Origin: Gonapodya prolifera JEL478
Taxonomy: Eukaryota > Monoblepharomycota > Monoblepharidomycetes > Monoblepharidales > Gonapodyaceae
Direction: 5' to 3'
Length of the DNA: 64,000 bases
Assembly: GCA_001574975.1 (NCBI GenBank)
Contig: KQ965738.1
Location: 550,277 to 614,276, forward strand
Under the pieces are notes generated by a model. That model worked only from the letters and a program-made list of their open reading frames with translations, searched no databases and had not been told where the DNA came from. Of the stretch, positions 34,333 through 45,198 are shown one piece after another. How positions within the stretch are numbered: position 1 is the first letter of the stretch; each line of letters opens with the position of its first letter. A program made the translations under genes and the position numbers.

Positions 34333-36447
34333 ATGGCGGACGCGGAGAAGAAGGCAAATATACTTCCTGTCGTCAGTGAGCGAGAAGATGTAAGTTTTCG
34401 CGGCTTCCTCGGTCCTCCAAAGGCTGCATTGGTTTTACCAATTTGAATCCCCACAGATGAACATGAATGCGGTGGTCTACACAAACATCCGCACTTCCCT
34501 TTACTTCAAGCAGCTTTAGTGAGTTTTCTCTCTAAGGGGACCTCCATCCCACGAGGTCTATTTGGATCTTGCGACTGCAATTGCGCCCGAGAGCACCCTG
34601 CGAGCCAATCGCCATTCTGCCACGCTAGTTTGGTTCTCCTTTTGGCACTGAACGCGGGTGAGAGGCATATTGGAAGGTCTTTTGGTGTTTAACCATCACA
34701 CGTTTTCGAGTCCACGCTAAACCAAACTCCACTCCTTCTCTCAATTGAACCTTCCCTCATTCTGCCGTTACATACACTCTTAGCGAGTACAAAACATACC
34801 ATGAGGTCCTCACCGAAATTACACGTAAAGGTTCGTAGGTTCCACTGGCTTTGCCTGTCATTTTCAAGAGCAGGAAACAGAAAACTTTTCAGTGAGTGCA
34901 TTTGCACTATTTAAATGTCTAGCTGTTTGATTGCCCGAGCAAGAAGAAGAATTGGGAGTCTGGCAGCTCGCTGGAACCTCAGGAATATGATTTTTTGGTT
35001 GTGTTCCGCATTCAGATCGGAGAGCTGACGCCGTCCTGGTTTCTCTTAGTGGAATCACTTGAGCCGTTCTTGAAAGGTACAATGGCTTCTACGGCGTTCT
35101 GCCTTCTTTACAAACTCTGGACTCTTCGTCTGACGGTGAAGCAGATAAGAGGCATGATTGATAACGGAAACCCGTGGGTACGGTTCAGGATTGACACATG
35201 ACACACTGATACAAGGTGGACCTCTATCTAGTCATGTGCGTGCAATAGGCTTCTTGTACCTCCGCTATGTTCTCGAACCCAAGAAATTGTGGGAATGGCT
35301 TGAGCCATATTTGGATGACAACGAAGAAGTTCTGGTTGAGAGGCTGGGGAAGCCAACGTGAGTATTCAGTGGTCAGGTAGACGTCTGGAAGGGGGTTATT
35401 TGTATTTTGGAATGAGATTCTGCTTGTTTATTTCCGTTGATGATATTTTTCCGCCATCCACCTAGCACGATAGGGCGAGTTGTTCGATCTCTCTTAACCG
35501 ATCAGAAATGGCAGGGGACAATGCTTCCACGCATCCCGGTTCCAGTAGTCAAAGATATCCAAGCCAAGCTTCGAGAGCGTGACGCTGCTTCTGGAAATGG
35601 TGCGGGCTCAGCTTCAGGTGGCGGTAGAGGCAAACAAGGTCGGGACAAGGGTAATGACGAGTTCCCGGCCCCCCCTTGGCTTGTGGGGAAGTTCCCAGGG
35701 AGTAGAGGTAGTAGAGGTGGTGGCAGCAATCAGTTTGATAGCGGGGATGGATTGGACCAGAATGGTGGAGGAGGACGATTCTCGGAAGGCGCTTCTGGCG
35801 GGCGAAATCTTCGGGATGAATTTGGGGAACGTCCAGCTTCACAATACAATGACAGAGGCTATGAGAACTCGTTTTCTGGGGGCAGGGGCGATTGGGGTGT
35901 TTACCGTGGTTATGGTGGAGGTGGTTACGGGGATCGCGATGTGGACTGGACAATGGCGCGAAACACCGATGGCTATGACCGAGGCCGCTACGAAAGAGGA
36001 GGCTATACCGGGGGAGGTGGATACAGAGGTCGTGGTGGTCACAGAGGATACCGAGATGGTGGATGGGCTCGAGGTGGGTGTGGCACTTTATATCTCTCGT
36101 AACTTGCAATAATGTTAAATGCACCATTAGACCGTCGGGAAGAGCGCGACGACCGTCGTGAGCGGTATGATGACCGCGAGGGTGAAGATCACGACGATCG
36201 TCGCGAGCGTCATCGAGATCCTAGGTCTCGCAGTCGCAGCCCCCCGCCGCCACGTGGATCCAGAGACCGTTCTAGGGAAAGAGATAGATCCCGAGAGCGA
36301 GACCGATCGGTTGAGCGACGCAAAGAACGTTCGAAAGAGAGGGAGAACCGCAGCGGCAGGGACACAGAGCATGAGCGTGAGCGCCCGAAGGAGAGAATGG
36401 CGCCGGCACTCGGTGATGCAGAAGAAGGAGAGGCCATGGAAGATTGA
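34333..36447 (+). CDS. PRP38 family pre-mRNA splicing factor (PRPF38B-like) with RGG and RS tails
   Basis: Splicing factor of the PRP38 family, needed for spliceosome activation with the U4/U6.U5 tri-snRNP. The start MADAEKKANILPVVSERED is at 34333; the second exon gives MNMNAVVYTNIRTSLYFKQL. The PRP38 core follows: STAFCLLYKLWTLRLTVKQI, VRAIGFLYLRYVLEPKKLW, WLEPYLDDNEEVLVERLGK, TIGRVVRSLLTD and LPRIPVPVVKDIQ. The C-terminal half is two low-complexity domains. A glycine/arginine-rich RGG block (35600-36070) is followed, after an intron at about 36073-36129, by an RS/RE/RD domain (DRREERDDRRERYDDRE through SRSRSPPPP). It ends at 36447. The VRAIGFLYLRY wording fits PRPF38B better than PRPF38A. 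About six introns. The 3' end is about 87 bp from the NDUFA12 3' end. Confidence 0.9.
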
Positions 36448-36533
36448 TTCAAGATTGAATAGCTACCGTTAAGCAGCTAACATCCAATACATTCCCTATG
36501 TAAGATATACCGCTCATCGTCCTGTCTAACATA

Positions 36534-37449
36534 TCACACGCCACGTTCTCTGACACTTGGTGTCCACGAAGATGTCTTCGGCATAGTGGTGTTGTAGGGC
36601 TTCGAAATCGATCACATGAAGCTATTATATGCTAAATTGTTGTAAACGTAAAAACCAACCTTGTATGCAGCCCGACTTCCAGTGTAGTTTGGTTCGTGTG
36701 GGGTTTGGTACCTGCACGCAAAATGAGTAAGTGGGAGGAAAGGCAAAGGAAACGCGACTTGTCAATGTGCGAACATTACTCACTTTGCCTTCTTCAACGC
36801 GTGCGCTGGGTCATCGTGCGATTTGCTAAGCCAGCCATGCCTGCCAAAGTACAGTTTAATCAGTAGGCATTGGGTAAGAGTTGGGGCAAAGAATAATGGA
36901 ACGTAACCCCTGCTCTGATTCTCATGGTCTCAAGCAGGTTTGAATCCCCAACTCATATGTTTTCTTTCACTTTCAAATCACATCACTCGAAAATTCATTT
37001 CTGGTCACGCTGCTTCTTGCCGACAACGAAATGAAGGTAAGGGATTTTTCAGAACTTACCATTCTGCAGGTACCCTGTCCGCTTCGCCTGGCCAAGACCA
37101 CCTTTCGTATTCTACCCAGCGATGACGGCCTAAAAATTGATATAGGATGCGTGGTGGGCGTGCTTAACTTGCGATGGGTCCAATCGCTTTCGGACGGAAC
37201 ACACACCCCAAGCCTCGTTCCTGTTCTCGTAGTACTGGTTGCCCAGATGGTCCTGACCAATCAAAGTGCCGATCTTAGGGTCGTGGCTTCAGAACCAAGA
37301 GAAACCGTGATGTGAAAGATGGCGACGGTTGGTGGAAGGCACGAGTCTCACATAGTGTAGACCTGCTTCAGCGTTCGTCGCCATCCATTCGAGAGAACGC
37401 CAGAAATCGTTCGCGTGATGATATTGTTCAAATCACCCCAGCGAGACAT
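36534..37449 (-). CDS. NDUFA12: NADH:ubiquinone oxidoreductase subunit NDUFA12 (B17.2)
   Basis: Accessory subunit of mitochondrial complex I in the matrix arm. It is visible only after joining short exons. MSRWGDLNNIITRTISGVLS starts at 37449 and splices (AT|GTGAGA) to IHDPKIGTLIGQDHLGNQYY. Then come GRHRWVEYERWSWPGEADRV (about 37120-37050), HGWLSKSHDDPAHALKKAK (about 36840-36785), YQTPHEPNYTGSRAAYK (about 36710-36660) and PYNTTMPKTSSWTPSVRERG ending at 36534. These match the NDUFA12 order: GTLVG.D..GNKYYE, RHRWV.Y, PEWH.WLH...DD, P..NVTGT, PYSTTR.KI..W.P. Presence of complex I separates this organism from budding and fission yeasts. All introns are about 50-90 bp. Confidence 0.92.
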
Positions 37450-37597
37450 GTTGAGAAGGCCAGCCGAGGCCTGGAAGTCACCAAACTTCAATTGACGTTT
37501 CAGTAAAATTTGCAACACCCAACGTCAAAACATCCAGCAACATGAACAGCCTTGCTTGAACAATATACTTGGAATTTACATTTGCAAAAAAGTGTAC

Positions 37598-39395
37598 TCA
37601 ATTACTATGCAGGTCATTCCCCTCCAACGAACGCACGCTCTTCACCCTCGAGAAAGTTCTAGGTTGCGCTTTGAATGTATCCGTCCATATTTCCTTCGAC
37701 CCCCCAAGAGACCAAGGCACACTGGAAGATCCAGATCCTGAGGATTCAACACCCGCAGAAACTAGCCCTGCGCTGGATGAAGGCAGGGAGCTGATCGTAC
37801 TCGGAGAAAACGGCTGCTGCGGAACTTGTAGCGATCCGTGGGGAAGCTCAGATAGTGAGAAACCGGCCTCCGGAAAGTATTGCTCCGTGTTTACGGCGGA
37901 AGAAGTGCCAAAGCTGGATGAGGCACCTCCTATAGAGTGGGGAGCGAGAGGTATCAAGGCACCAGCTATTTGAAAATGATTTGTGGGTGTGAGCGTTGCG
38001 AAGTTGATGCATGTTTGCAGCGTACTTACAAGGTAGTGCTCCCACTCGATCATCAAAGGAACCGAGCTTTCGCGCTGCACACCACCCGTCGGCATACGCT
38101 AGTATCGAAGCGAGTTTTTGGAAATGACATGAAAGATATCAGATATTAGTTTCATCCGACAGAGCCATGAAACACAAAATCCATCTCCAGTACATTCAAT
38201 CTTTAAGCTTCATTCAATTTCTTGATAAACTCACCGAGAACGACGAGCACTTGGTCGCCAACTCGCACGGTCAGTTCGTCGTCGCCCTGCGCATCCCATG
38301 CATATCGCGCTACGAAGACCTCGTTCACTGCAATGACAGAGGGTATCGTCGAAGTCATGGTTGACTGCAGTGTGCTTCCGGCGAGGCTGGGGTCCGTGCC
38401 CAGTTCGCCGCTTCCACCGGGTAACGATGAGGCAATGGCGGTCCCAGTCATTGTGGGAGTGAGAGATTGGGAAGGGTTATTGTGGTCCCGCCATGGTGGG
38501 GATATCGATTGAGATGCACCGTATGCAGGTGGTGGCACCAGAGGAGGGAGTTCCGAGAGAGGTGCTTCGGAAGGTGTTGCAGGCGGCCAGTTGGTCCGCG
38601 TGACTCGGACCTTCGACATGTCCGGAGTATTCTGTTCTGCGTCTGGTCTCTTCCTCATTTTCGTGCAGGCGACGAATCCTAAAACGACAGCAAGTGCACC
38701 AACCAAACCACCAACAACTCCTCCCACAATCCCGGCAAACGAAGGTCCCGAGGAGGAAGGGTCTCCCGGTGACGAAGACGAGGTTGGAGAAGATCCAGAT
38801 GGTGGCAAGGTCGCTTTTCTGGAGGAATCCGCTGAGGTCGAAGTCGACGTTGCGGAAACTGTCGAGGACAGTCTCCCTCCCGAGCATCCTATTCCGTCGT
38901 ACGGTTTCCAGGTGTTGCCGTCGTCACAGGTAATACCACATACAAGGGTGTTGAATTCGCTGACACGGAAACAGCCTATGGTGCTGTTTGGTGGCGGCGG
39001 TCCACAAAAGGACCCCCCACATATCCCCCCTCCGCAAATAGTGGCTGTGTAGCGAAATGGGTTCACTTCATTGTTGCACGCCCTGTCGCATGGAAAATTG
39101 GTGGACGAGCGCAGTTCCAGGGTCGATGGATGGATTGCGACAGCGTCGCAGGGGCGAAACAGGTCAGCATCGAAGGGATGGATTGACGGACGACGAGAAC
39201 ATACCAATAACAAAATCCACCTTTGCAGTCTAGATATGGGTTACTGATGCCAAAGTTGATTGCAAGGCAGTCGTTTGCAACAGTGCAAGCGACTGGGGTT
39301 GAGTACTGTGCGGTCGCAAACCTCAACGACGAGAGCAGGACTAGTGCGGAGAGCACCTCCAGCACATGCAGTGGTCTTGGCCCAGCCTCGATCAT
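37598..39395 (-). CDS. Secreted-cysteine / transmembrane / SH3-domain surface protein
   Basis: Predicted type I membrane protein. A signal peptide (LEVLSALVLLSSLRFATAQ) leads into a Cys-rich ectodomain: CTVANDCLAINFGISNPYLD, then CDRACNNEVNPFRY, CGGGICGGSFCGPPPP, CGITCDDGNTW, about 14 cysteines. A Ser/Thr/Pro stalk and one membrane helix (FAGIVGGVVGGLVGALAVV), then basic KMRKR, follow. The cytoplasmic part is Pro-rich and carries an SH3 domain: FVARYAWDAQGDDELTVRVG, joined by splicing to AYADGWCAARKLGSFDDRVG (38095-38040). A disordered Ser-rich tail ends at 37598. SH3 domains bind Pro-rich ligands. The layout recalls a cell-surface sensor or wall-to-cortex adaptor, and similar proteins are known to me from chytrid gene sets. 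Ligand and partners cannot be inferred. Confidence 0.8.
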
Positions 39396-40117
39396 TGAGG
39401 TCGAGGATACGTTTCGTTTCTACAAAACGAGCAGACCTTCCAAAGAAGGAGGCTTTCTGCAGGCTTGACCAAATGACCCCCTTCGTCCCTTTTTTTTGAT
39501 TTTTCTTTCGAAGAGGTTGACAAAAATAATTGCATAATATCAATGGCGGTCTCGCGCCCTACTTAGACATCGTCTATGGTATTGAATCGAGTAGCATCTT
39601 GCCGCCATGCGCAATTTGTGACGAACTTTGCTGTCATGGTCAGGTAACAACGAACCTTTCATCGTAATGGGTCCCACGTTTCTTTTTCTCATTACGGTGA
39701 CACACCATGCAATAAGTAAACATGACAACGGAGAATGGTCTGTGAAGAGAGATCGTTTTGTCGTACCAACCTTTTTTTCAAGCACCCTGACAGCTCTTGG
39801 CATTTTGCAAATTGTTCGTGCACCCAAAAAGAGTACGATTTCACATCGTCGCATTGTACTGTGAGTACCAGGAGCGAAGAAAAGAAGAATTAAAGCTGTT
39901 CGAGCGTGAGGCAAAACCTGGACCCTACGGAAAGGTGAGATAAAGTTTGTCTGACCACTTGTATGGACTGTACACTGCCATTTGGCAGTGTTGCTGGCAG
40001 TGCTCAATGGGTGGTTTCGAAGTGTCACTTCTTCCGGACCACAGTTACGGCTAAAATGTTCCACAGACTCGGTCTGTGGCCACCAGAGCGTCTTCTTGTC
40101 ACGAGGACTCTGGAGAG
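39396..40117 (+). other. Unresolved interval with probable small spliced gene
   Basis: No recognisable family. Positions 39794-39934 form a 47-codon stretch, open in phase 0, flanked by a good acceptor (CCCTGACAG) and donor (AAAG|GTGAGA). It reads LLAFCKLFVHPKRVRFHIVA and ends EREAKPGPYGK. Upstream, from ATG 39576, an arginine/alanine-rich stretch (MVLNRVASCRHAQFVTNFAV) ends at a GTAACA donor and looks like a mitochondrial presequence. Joined directly, the two change frame and give a different Cys-containing peptide that also ends at a GTGAGT donor. A small mitochondrial protein is possible but not shown. A 205-codon open frame on the minus strand overlaps this interval. Confidence 0.3.
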
Positions 40118-41578
40118 ATGTCACTCTCAGCAGGCCTGGCGAGGATCGCGCAGACAACGCCTGATAGACTCTCGGTCATTCGTGAACTCGATGAAAGAGA
40201 GGAAATGTTGCAAAGGCAACTCGCGGAGCTTCGTCTTCTCAAGGAAACCCTCGCCAATCAGACCTTAACCCCAAGAGACGATGTCCAAGACGCAATGATA
40301 ACAGCTGGAAGTCCCGTTGAGGTAGGGATGCGTGGGTTAGACTCCATTTGGTGATCCTTTCTCAGATTATTTGCATGGGGCCCACGCGATTTCAGGTGCA
40401 AACTCAATGCCTTCTCTGTGGGAAGACTCTTTTTTGTGGAGTAGAGCCAATCACCCGATTGGGGACGGAACTAGTGTTCAAAGACGGACGACCCGTTCTC
40501 AGTTCCAACTTTTGCACATTTGTGCAGCATTTCCGTCACGATCACAAGATATCAAATGTGAATCAAGCGGGAGAAAAGCCGTATCAGTGCCCTTTGGGAT
40601 GTGGTAAAAAAGATGTCAAGTGTGGCAACATTTACACACATCGTGAGCAGTCCTGAGTCAACTAGGCTCGTCACATTAACGAGTAACCCCCTTTGTTGTT
40701 GTTTGGCCTCAGTCCTTTCAGAGATTCATCACGGCAAAAACAACAAACATTTCTCATGTAATCAATGTGCCACAACACTTCGCGATGTGGATGCAGCCAA
40801 AAAGCATTTTCGGGAACAGCACCAAATGCCCCACATTCCCATTCACAGGGCAGAAAGTGGGTATTGCATTTGTTTTGTATCTTTTGCAAAACATGGTGTT
40901 GAGTACCCATCGATGATATCACTTCAAATAGCACGGACTCGGCCACGTTCGATTTCCAACAGCAACCGTATGCTATCTTCTTCAATTGGTGTGCGTCGTT
41001 TGTCAACGTCACTTTCCCAGTCTGTGCAGAGGGCGAGTCTGCCAGAATCATTGGCATCCAGCTGGGGTTCCAGATTTGGTAAGTCAAACACTTTAGGCGT
41101 ATCTTAACGTTGCACAGGCAATGCTGACATTGCTCATTCCGATGTAGGTTCTACAGTTTCGCCTGTGTCAATCTACCGAGACTTACCAACAAGCCCTCAA
41201 AGTGGCCCTTCAAGCGCACCAAGTCTCCCAGAAGAGTCGTTTGATCTGAGTGAATTCGTGGATTGGGAAGGTGGTGATGCATCAAAGGGAATGATGTTCG
41301 ATCCGTCACACCATCCCAACCTGCCCGTAACGGACTCTTCCGGACACGTGATTCTACCGCACATGTTGAGTAATATGACCCTACAAGACTTGTCTGCTGG
41401 TGGACTTGTTCCTGGTGTGATTGCGGAGGCGGACTTGAGGTCCCAACTCTCCCAGACGTCAGCAGGCGTTGGCAGCGACCAGACTTCGGCTCACCTAAGA
41501 TTCCTGAGCCGGTCCGCCAAGTCGACACCCACGGCTGCTCTGAGTTTGGCTCCAGCCCATGGGGTCGGTGACATGTAA
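40118..41578 (+). CDS. Putative coiled-coil / C2H2-like zinc protein, unrecognised family
   Basis: Multi-exon gene starting MSLSAGLARIAQTTPDRLSV. A short coiled coil follows (RELDEREEMLQRQLAELRLL). Then come two Cys-pair modules: CLLCGKTLF...FCTFVQHFRHDH (an atypical C2H2-like layout with a long insert) and YQCPLGCGKKDV...TH. A third is CNQCATTLRDVDAAKKHFREQH, a clear C2H2 finger. The C-terminal half is Ser/Thr/Pro-rich with an acidic motif, EESFDLSEFVDWEGGD, that resembles a transactivation or docking peptide, then VGDM and stop at 41578. Introns near 40330-40395, 40645-40715, 40855-40930 and 41080-41150. It is probably a nuclear zinc-finger protein. I do not recognise orthologues. The 3' end is about 110 bp from uL4m's. 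Confidence 0.6.
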
Positions 41579-41690
41579 ACTCAAAAATGATGATGACGAT
41601 ACGAAATTTGGCATAATTGGGCATTTGTTGCAACGCAGCGCGATTTGTAGATTGCTGTATATCTGTATATTTTAATGAGATATAGAAAGT

Positions 41691-43138
41691 TCATATTCCA
41701 TCACTTGCTTTTGCTCGCTTTGCTGCAGCCGACCTCGCCAACTCTCGTTTCCCAGGTTTCAATGTAGCCTCCCACCACTCTACGGCCTCAACGTCCACCA
41801 CCAAGTATTCGCACTGGAGTACGTCCCTCGCGTCCACCTGCCCCACTTCGCGCACGGTAACGTTTTGGATATTGTTGGTCGCAAGTACAACTTTAAGCGG
41901 GGGCTCCTCAGATCCGGCGACGAGAAGCACCTTGCGGCCAGTCAGGTTGTGTGCTTCCAGCACGGCGACAGCGGCGGTGGTGCGGTGAGTGTCGATGGTG
42001 ACGGTGTCGACAAGAATCAGTTGGTTCTGCTTCGCCTTGGCAGACAGGGCGGAGCGCAGAGCGAGGGCACGGACTTTGCGCTGGAGGAGCGTCGCTGGCG
42101 TGTGTGGGTGGGGACCGTGCGCCCGACCACCTGCAAGGAAAAGACATGGTCAGGTCAATGGTAACGTTTCAAATATGCCTACTGAGTCATCCATCGTGAT
42201 GTATCACAGCATGAGGCGCTTCAGTTACTCTCTTCAAAATCAACTGCATTATCAGATTTTCGTTTTCCAGGTAGGTTCCGTGTCCCGGTACCCCAGCCTG
42301 TCTTGGAGGGGTGGACACAAAAGCACTCCTGGGCTACAGAGGGTGGTAAAGGGTACCTCCACGACCGTCCCGCGTCGAGATGCAGTGTGTCCCCAAGCGA
42401 CATGGCGTATGTGCAGCGGTAGAAGAGCTGCTCTTCTTGAGCTCGTGCGCAATTTGCGAAGCAAAACACACCTTTGTTTAGCATTGGACTTCTGTTCACA
42501 CCCAACCGTGCTCTTCCGGAACCCTTTTGCTTCCTGATCTTTTTTCCAGACCCTCTCGCCTCAGCTCTCGACTTTGTCGACCTCGTGCCCTGTTTGTCAA
42601 GGTTGTTGCGCCAGACGACAAATCGGTGGAGGATATCAATACGAGGGGTGAGAGCGAAAACAGCGCGGGAGAGGAGAATGAGACCGACAGGGCGGCCAGT
42701 AAGGAAGGATCGCAGGAGAGACTGGAGGTGGTCTTGAGACCATTGAGCAGAGTAGTGAAAGTGGAATACAAGTAAACAGTCGAGTAAGTTTGAGCCGCTT
42801 CCCTCCGAATTCCTCACGTTGGTTCCAAAATCGTTCGTCAGCTCACCGTCTTTTGAGGTCTCGGCATGTTGCGAGGACGAAACGACTTTTGTTCCATGAG
42901 GAAGATTCGCCTCCGGATTCAAAGCAGGGTCTGGTGGGATATACTGCTTTGTTGGAAAATTCGATGCGAATTTTTCCACCGTGGATTGAGCGGTGCGCGG
43001 TGATTGAAGTGTATGTTGAGCGCGACAGCATTTAGAGCTGCCAGAAAGCGCAGGCGATGGCGTCGGAAAAGCAGTGGAGAGACACGATTGGGAAGAAGAG
43101 AGTCGCTGCAGCGAGCGAGGTGAGAGTCGCAGACGCAT
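41691..43138 (-). CDS. Mitochondrial ribosomal protein uL4m (MRPL4 / YmL6)
   Basis: Mitochondrial large-subunit uL4. The N-terminus is a targeting sequence (MRLRLSPRSLQRLSSSQSCL). The conserved core includes ALTPRIDILHRFVVWRNNLD, KQGTRSTKSRAEARGSGKKI and RKQKGSGRARLGVNRSPMLN, the signature loop of bacterial-type L4 (GTGRAR.G..RSP...GG). KVRALALRSALSAKAKQNQL then leads to NLTGRKVLLVAGS and a valine-rich end: NIQNVTVREVGQVDARDVLQ, then EYLVVDVEAVEWWEATL. It ends at 41691. At least three introns. Its cytosolic relative RPL4 is also in this window at 8.3-9.9 kb; the two are different families of uL4 and not a duplication. Confidence 0.9.
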
Positions 43139-43536
43139 GATGCCGTGGGATCTTGTGTCGCAACGAGAGTGTGTTTTGTGAAGGCACCCAACTCAAGTGG
43201 AACCAACAGTGAAAACTGTATTGGGCCACTTCCCATCAGGGCCCTGCCAACCCAGCGCGTTAATTGGTTTTCGTATTTTCTGTCACACTGAGGTTCCTCT
43301 TTTTCTTACAGTTGATGCCTTGTTAGCGAAGCCCAAGTTGTGGGAACATCGCTTTCAGGAGGAACTCTCTATGATGAACTCCCAGGGAAAACAACTATGA
43401 AATAGAAAAGATAGGGAGTTTTCCATTCACTAGGGAGGATGGAGGATAGAGGAGGATAGAGGATACTACAATAACTAAACTGAAAATATAAGTGCAACCC
43501 ATCAACCCAACCATTTGATAAGATCACAAATCCCAG
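43139..43536. promoter_or_regulatory. Divergent promoter region between uL4m and RAB7
   Basis: About 400 bp between divergent starts. It has a short imperfect GGAGGATA-type tandem at about 43436-43465 and AT-rich sequence beyond. A small plus-strand ORF (43197-43400) shows no family resemblance. Confidence 0.45.
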
Positions 43537-44827
43537 ATGGCGTCTCGACGGAAACCCTTACTTAAAGGTTCGTTGAGGAAGCTGGCCTTCTTCTTTCACC
43601 GACCTTTTCACTCTCCCGTCACTCGCTACGGTGCTGTGATGCGGCTCACCCCCACATGTTCACGACACTCACAACTCCCACGTACTGTCAATCGAACCAG
43701 TCATCATTCTCGGTAGGTGTTTATTCTGCAACGCTGAAGATTTATTCTTCTCTAACATCACACCTCGTTGCAATCGGTCGTTCCAACCCAATCGTCGCGT
43801 TTCACTCTCTCGCTCCGTTTGTAGGCGACTCCGGAGTTGGGAAAACTTCTCTGATGAACCAATTTGTTAACAGAAAGGCGAGCCATCAGTTGTGCCGTCG
43901 GTCGATTCTTTTGCAGCCTTCATTCCAGTTCCTCTCACCTTGATCAACAGTTCAGTAACCAGTATAAGGCCACAATTGGTGCAGACTTCCTGACGAAGGA
44001 AGTCTCAGTTGATGACAAAGTCGTCACTATGCAGGTGCGTTAGTAAGCGATCGTGTGGGGTGTGAGCCGGGTGGTTGTAATGAAACCAAGACGGGGGAAC
44101 ATTTGTTTGCGCAACCATTTTGGAAAGCTATTAGCTCACCATTTCCATACCCCCTTTGCAGATCTGGGACACAGCCGGGCAAGAGCGCTTTCAGTCTCTT
44201 GGTGTCGCCTTCTATCGCGGGGCTGATTGTTGTGTGCTTGTGTACGATGTCAACAGCGCGAAGTCGTTCGAGACTCTGGACAGCTGGAGGGATGAATTTT
44301 TGGTCCAGGCCAGCCCGAGAGATCCAGACAACTTTCCCTGTGAGTTCCTAGTTGGATATTATCAACCAGAGACGGGGAGATGAGTTGTGTAAAGCCACGT
44401 TATGGCTAAATCGCTTCTCCCTTAAATCCAACTAACTGCTGTCCTCTTCTCAATGGGCTGACAACGCACTTTAGTCCTTGTCCTCGGGAACAAAGTTGAT
44501 CTCGAAGAAGGTCGGCGTCAAGTAACTGCCAAGCGTGCCATGCACTGGTGCCAGTCTAAGGGCAACATTCCGTACTTTGAGACCTCAGCGAAGGAGGCCA
44601 TTAACGTGGAGCCGGCGTTCCAAGCGGTGGCGAAGATGGCGCTGGCCCAAGAACAAGACGTCGAGGTGTAAGTGCTGGGATGATATCGTCGCTTGGTATC
44701 ATGAACAATTAATGATCCCCTTCGATCGTATGTATTGTTTCATACATCTGCAAACAGGGAATTTCCGGACCATATTCGCGTCGACGCAGAGCCACGACAA
44801 TCTTCTGCTGATGCCTGTGCGTGCTGA
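43537..44827 (+). CDS. YPT7: Rab7 / Ypt7 small GTPase
   Basis: Rab GTPase for late endosome-vacuole fusion. Seven exons; splicing is needed to see it. Exon 1 (43537-43567) encodes [11 protein letters not shown] 12-base microexon (43701-43712) supplies VIILG. Exon 3 (about 43826-43878) gives [18 protein letters not shown], so the P-loop is split after its first glycine. Exon 4 gives [20 protein letters not shown]. Later exons carry [46 protein letters not shown] and a C-terminal CAC prenylation signal before the stop at 44825-44827. [18 protein letters not shown] is Rab7-specific. The intron after exon 3 appears to start GCGAGC rather than GT (see findings). Confidence 0.95.
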
Positions 44828-45198
44828 GGCTCTGACTTGACAGCCACCCTGGATTTGGTTTACATCGTTGACCGGAAGGATGAAAATGAATTATCGGATG
44901 GACTCGCGCTTAGAAATGGTTGGGTGGGACGGACAAACGTACAAGTGGGAATGTTGCGGTGTGATGGTTCAAGTTCAATTGATTTGTAGCATTGGAAAGT
45001 GATCGACTACGTGTTAGAAGATTGTAATTGTCCATTAATAGTCCATTAATATTGTCATTTCATTCGGTCCGGTAACATTAATTACCGTCCACCTCCGACG
45101 TTTGGAATCATCCTAATTTTTTTCACCATCCCTCCACCTCCTAATCCCACGCACATCTTCTGACTCTGATCTTTCGGCTCTGCTTTATCTGATTCCTC
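44828..45198. other. Intergenic: RAB7 3' flank and RIF1 promoter
   Basis: About 370 bp. It is AT-rich with a near-duplicate pair ATTAATAGTCC / ATTAATATTG near 45035-45060. No gene recognised; a minus-strand ORF at 45082-45282 looks like chance. Confidence 0.4.

Noticed and set aside
36930-36950. GGTTTGAATCCCC resembling a tRNA B-box
   Set aside because: No matching A-box, acceptor stem or anticodon arm can be folded upstream; it lies in an NDUFA12 intron.
39540-40157. 205-codon minus-strand open frame
   Set aside because: Composition is not protein-like, no domain seen, and better splice-supported signals lie on the plus strand.
8344-43138. RPL4 and uL4m as a duplicated pair
   Set aside because: They are cytosolic and mitochondrial (bacterial-type) uL4 proteins with different signatures; co-occurrence in the window is chance.
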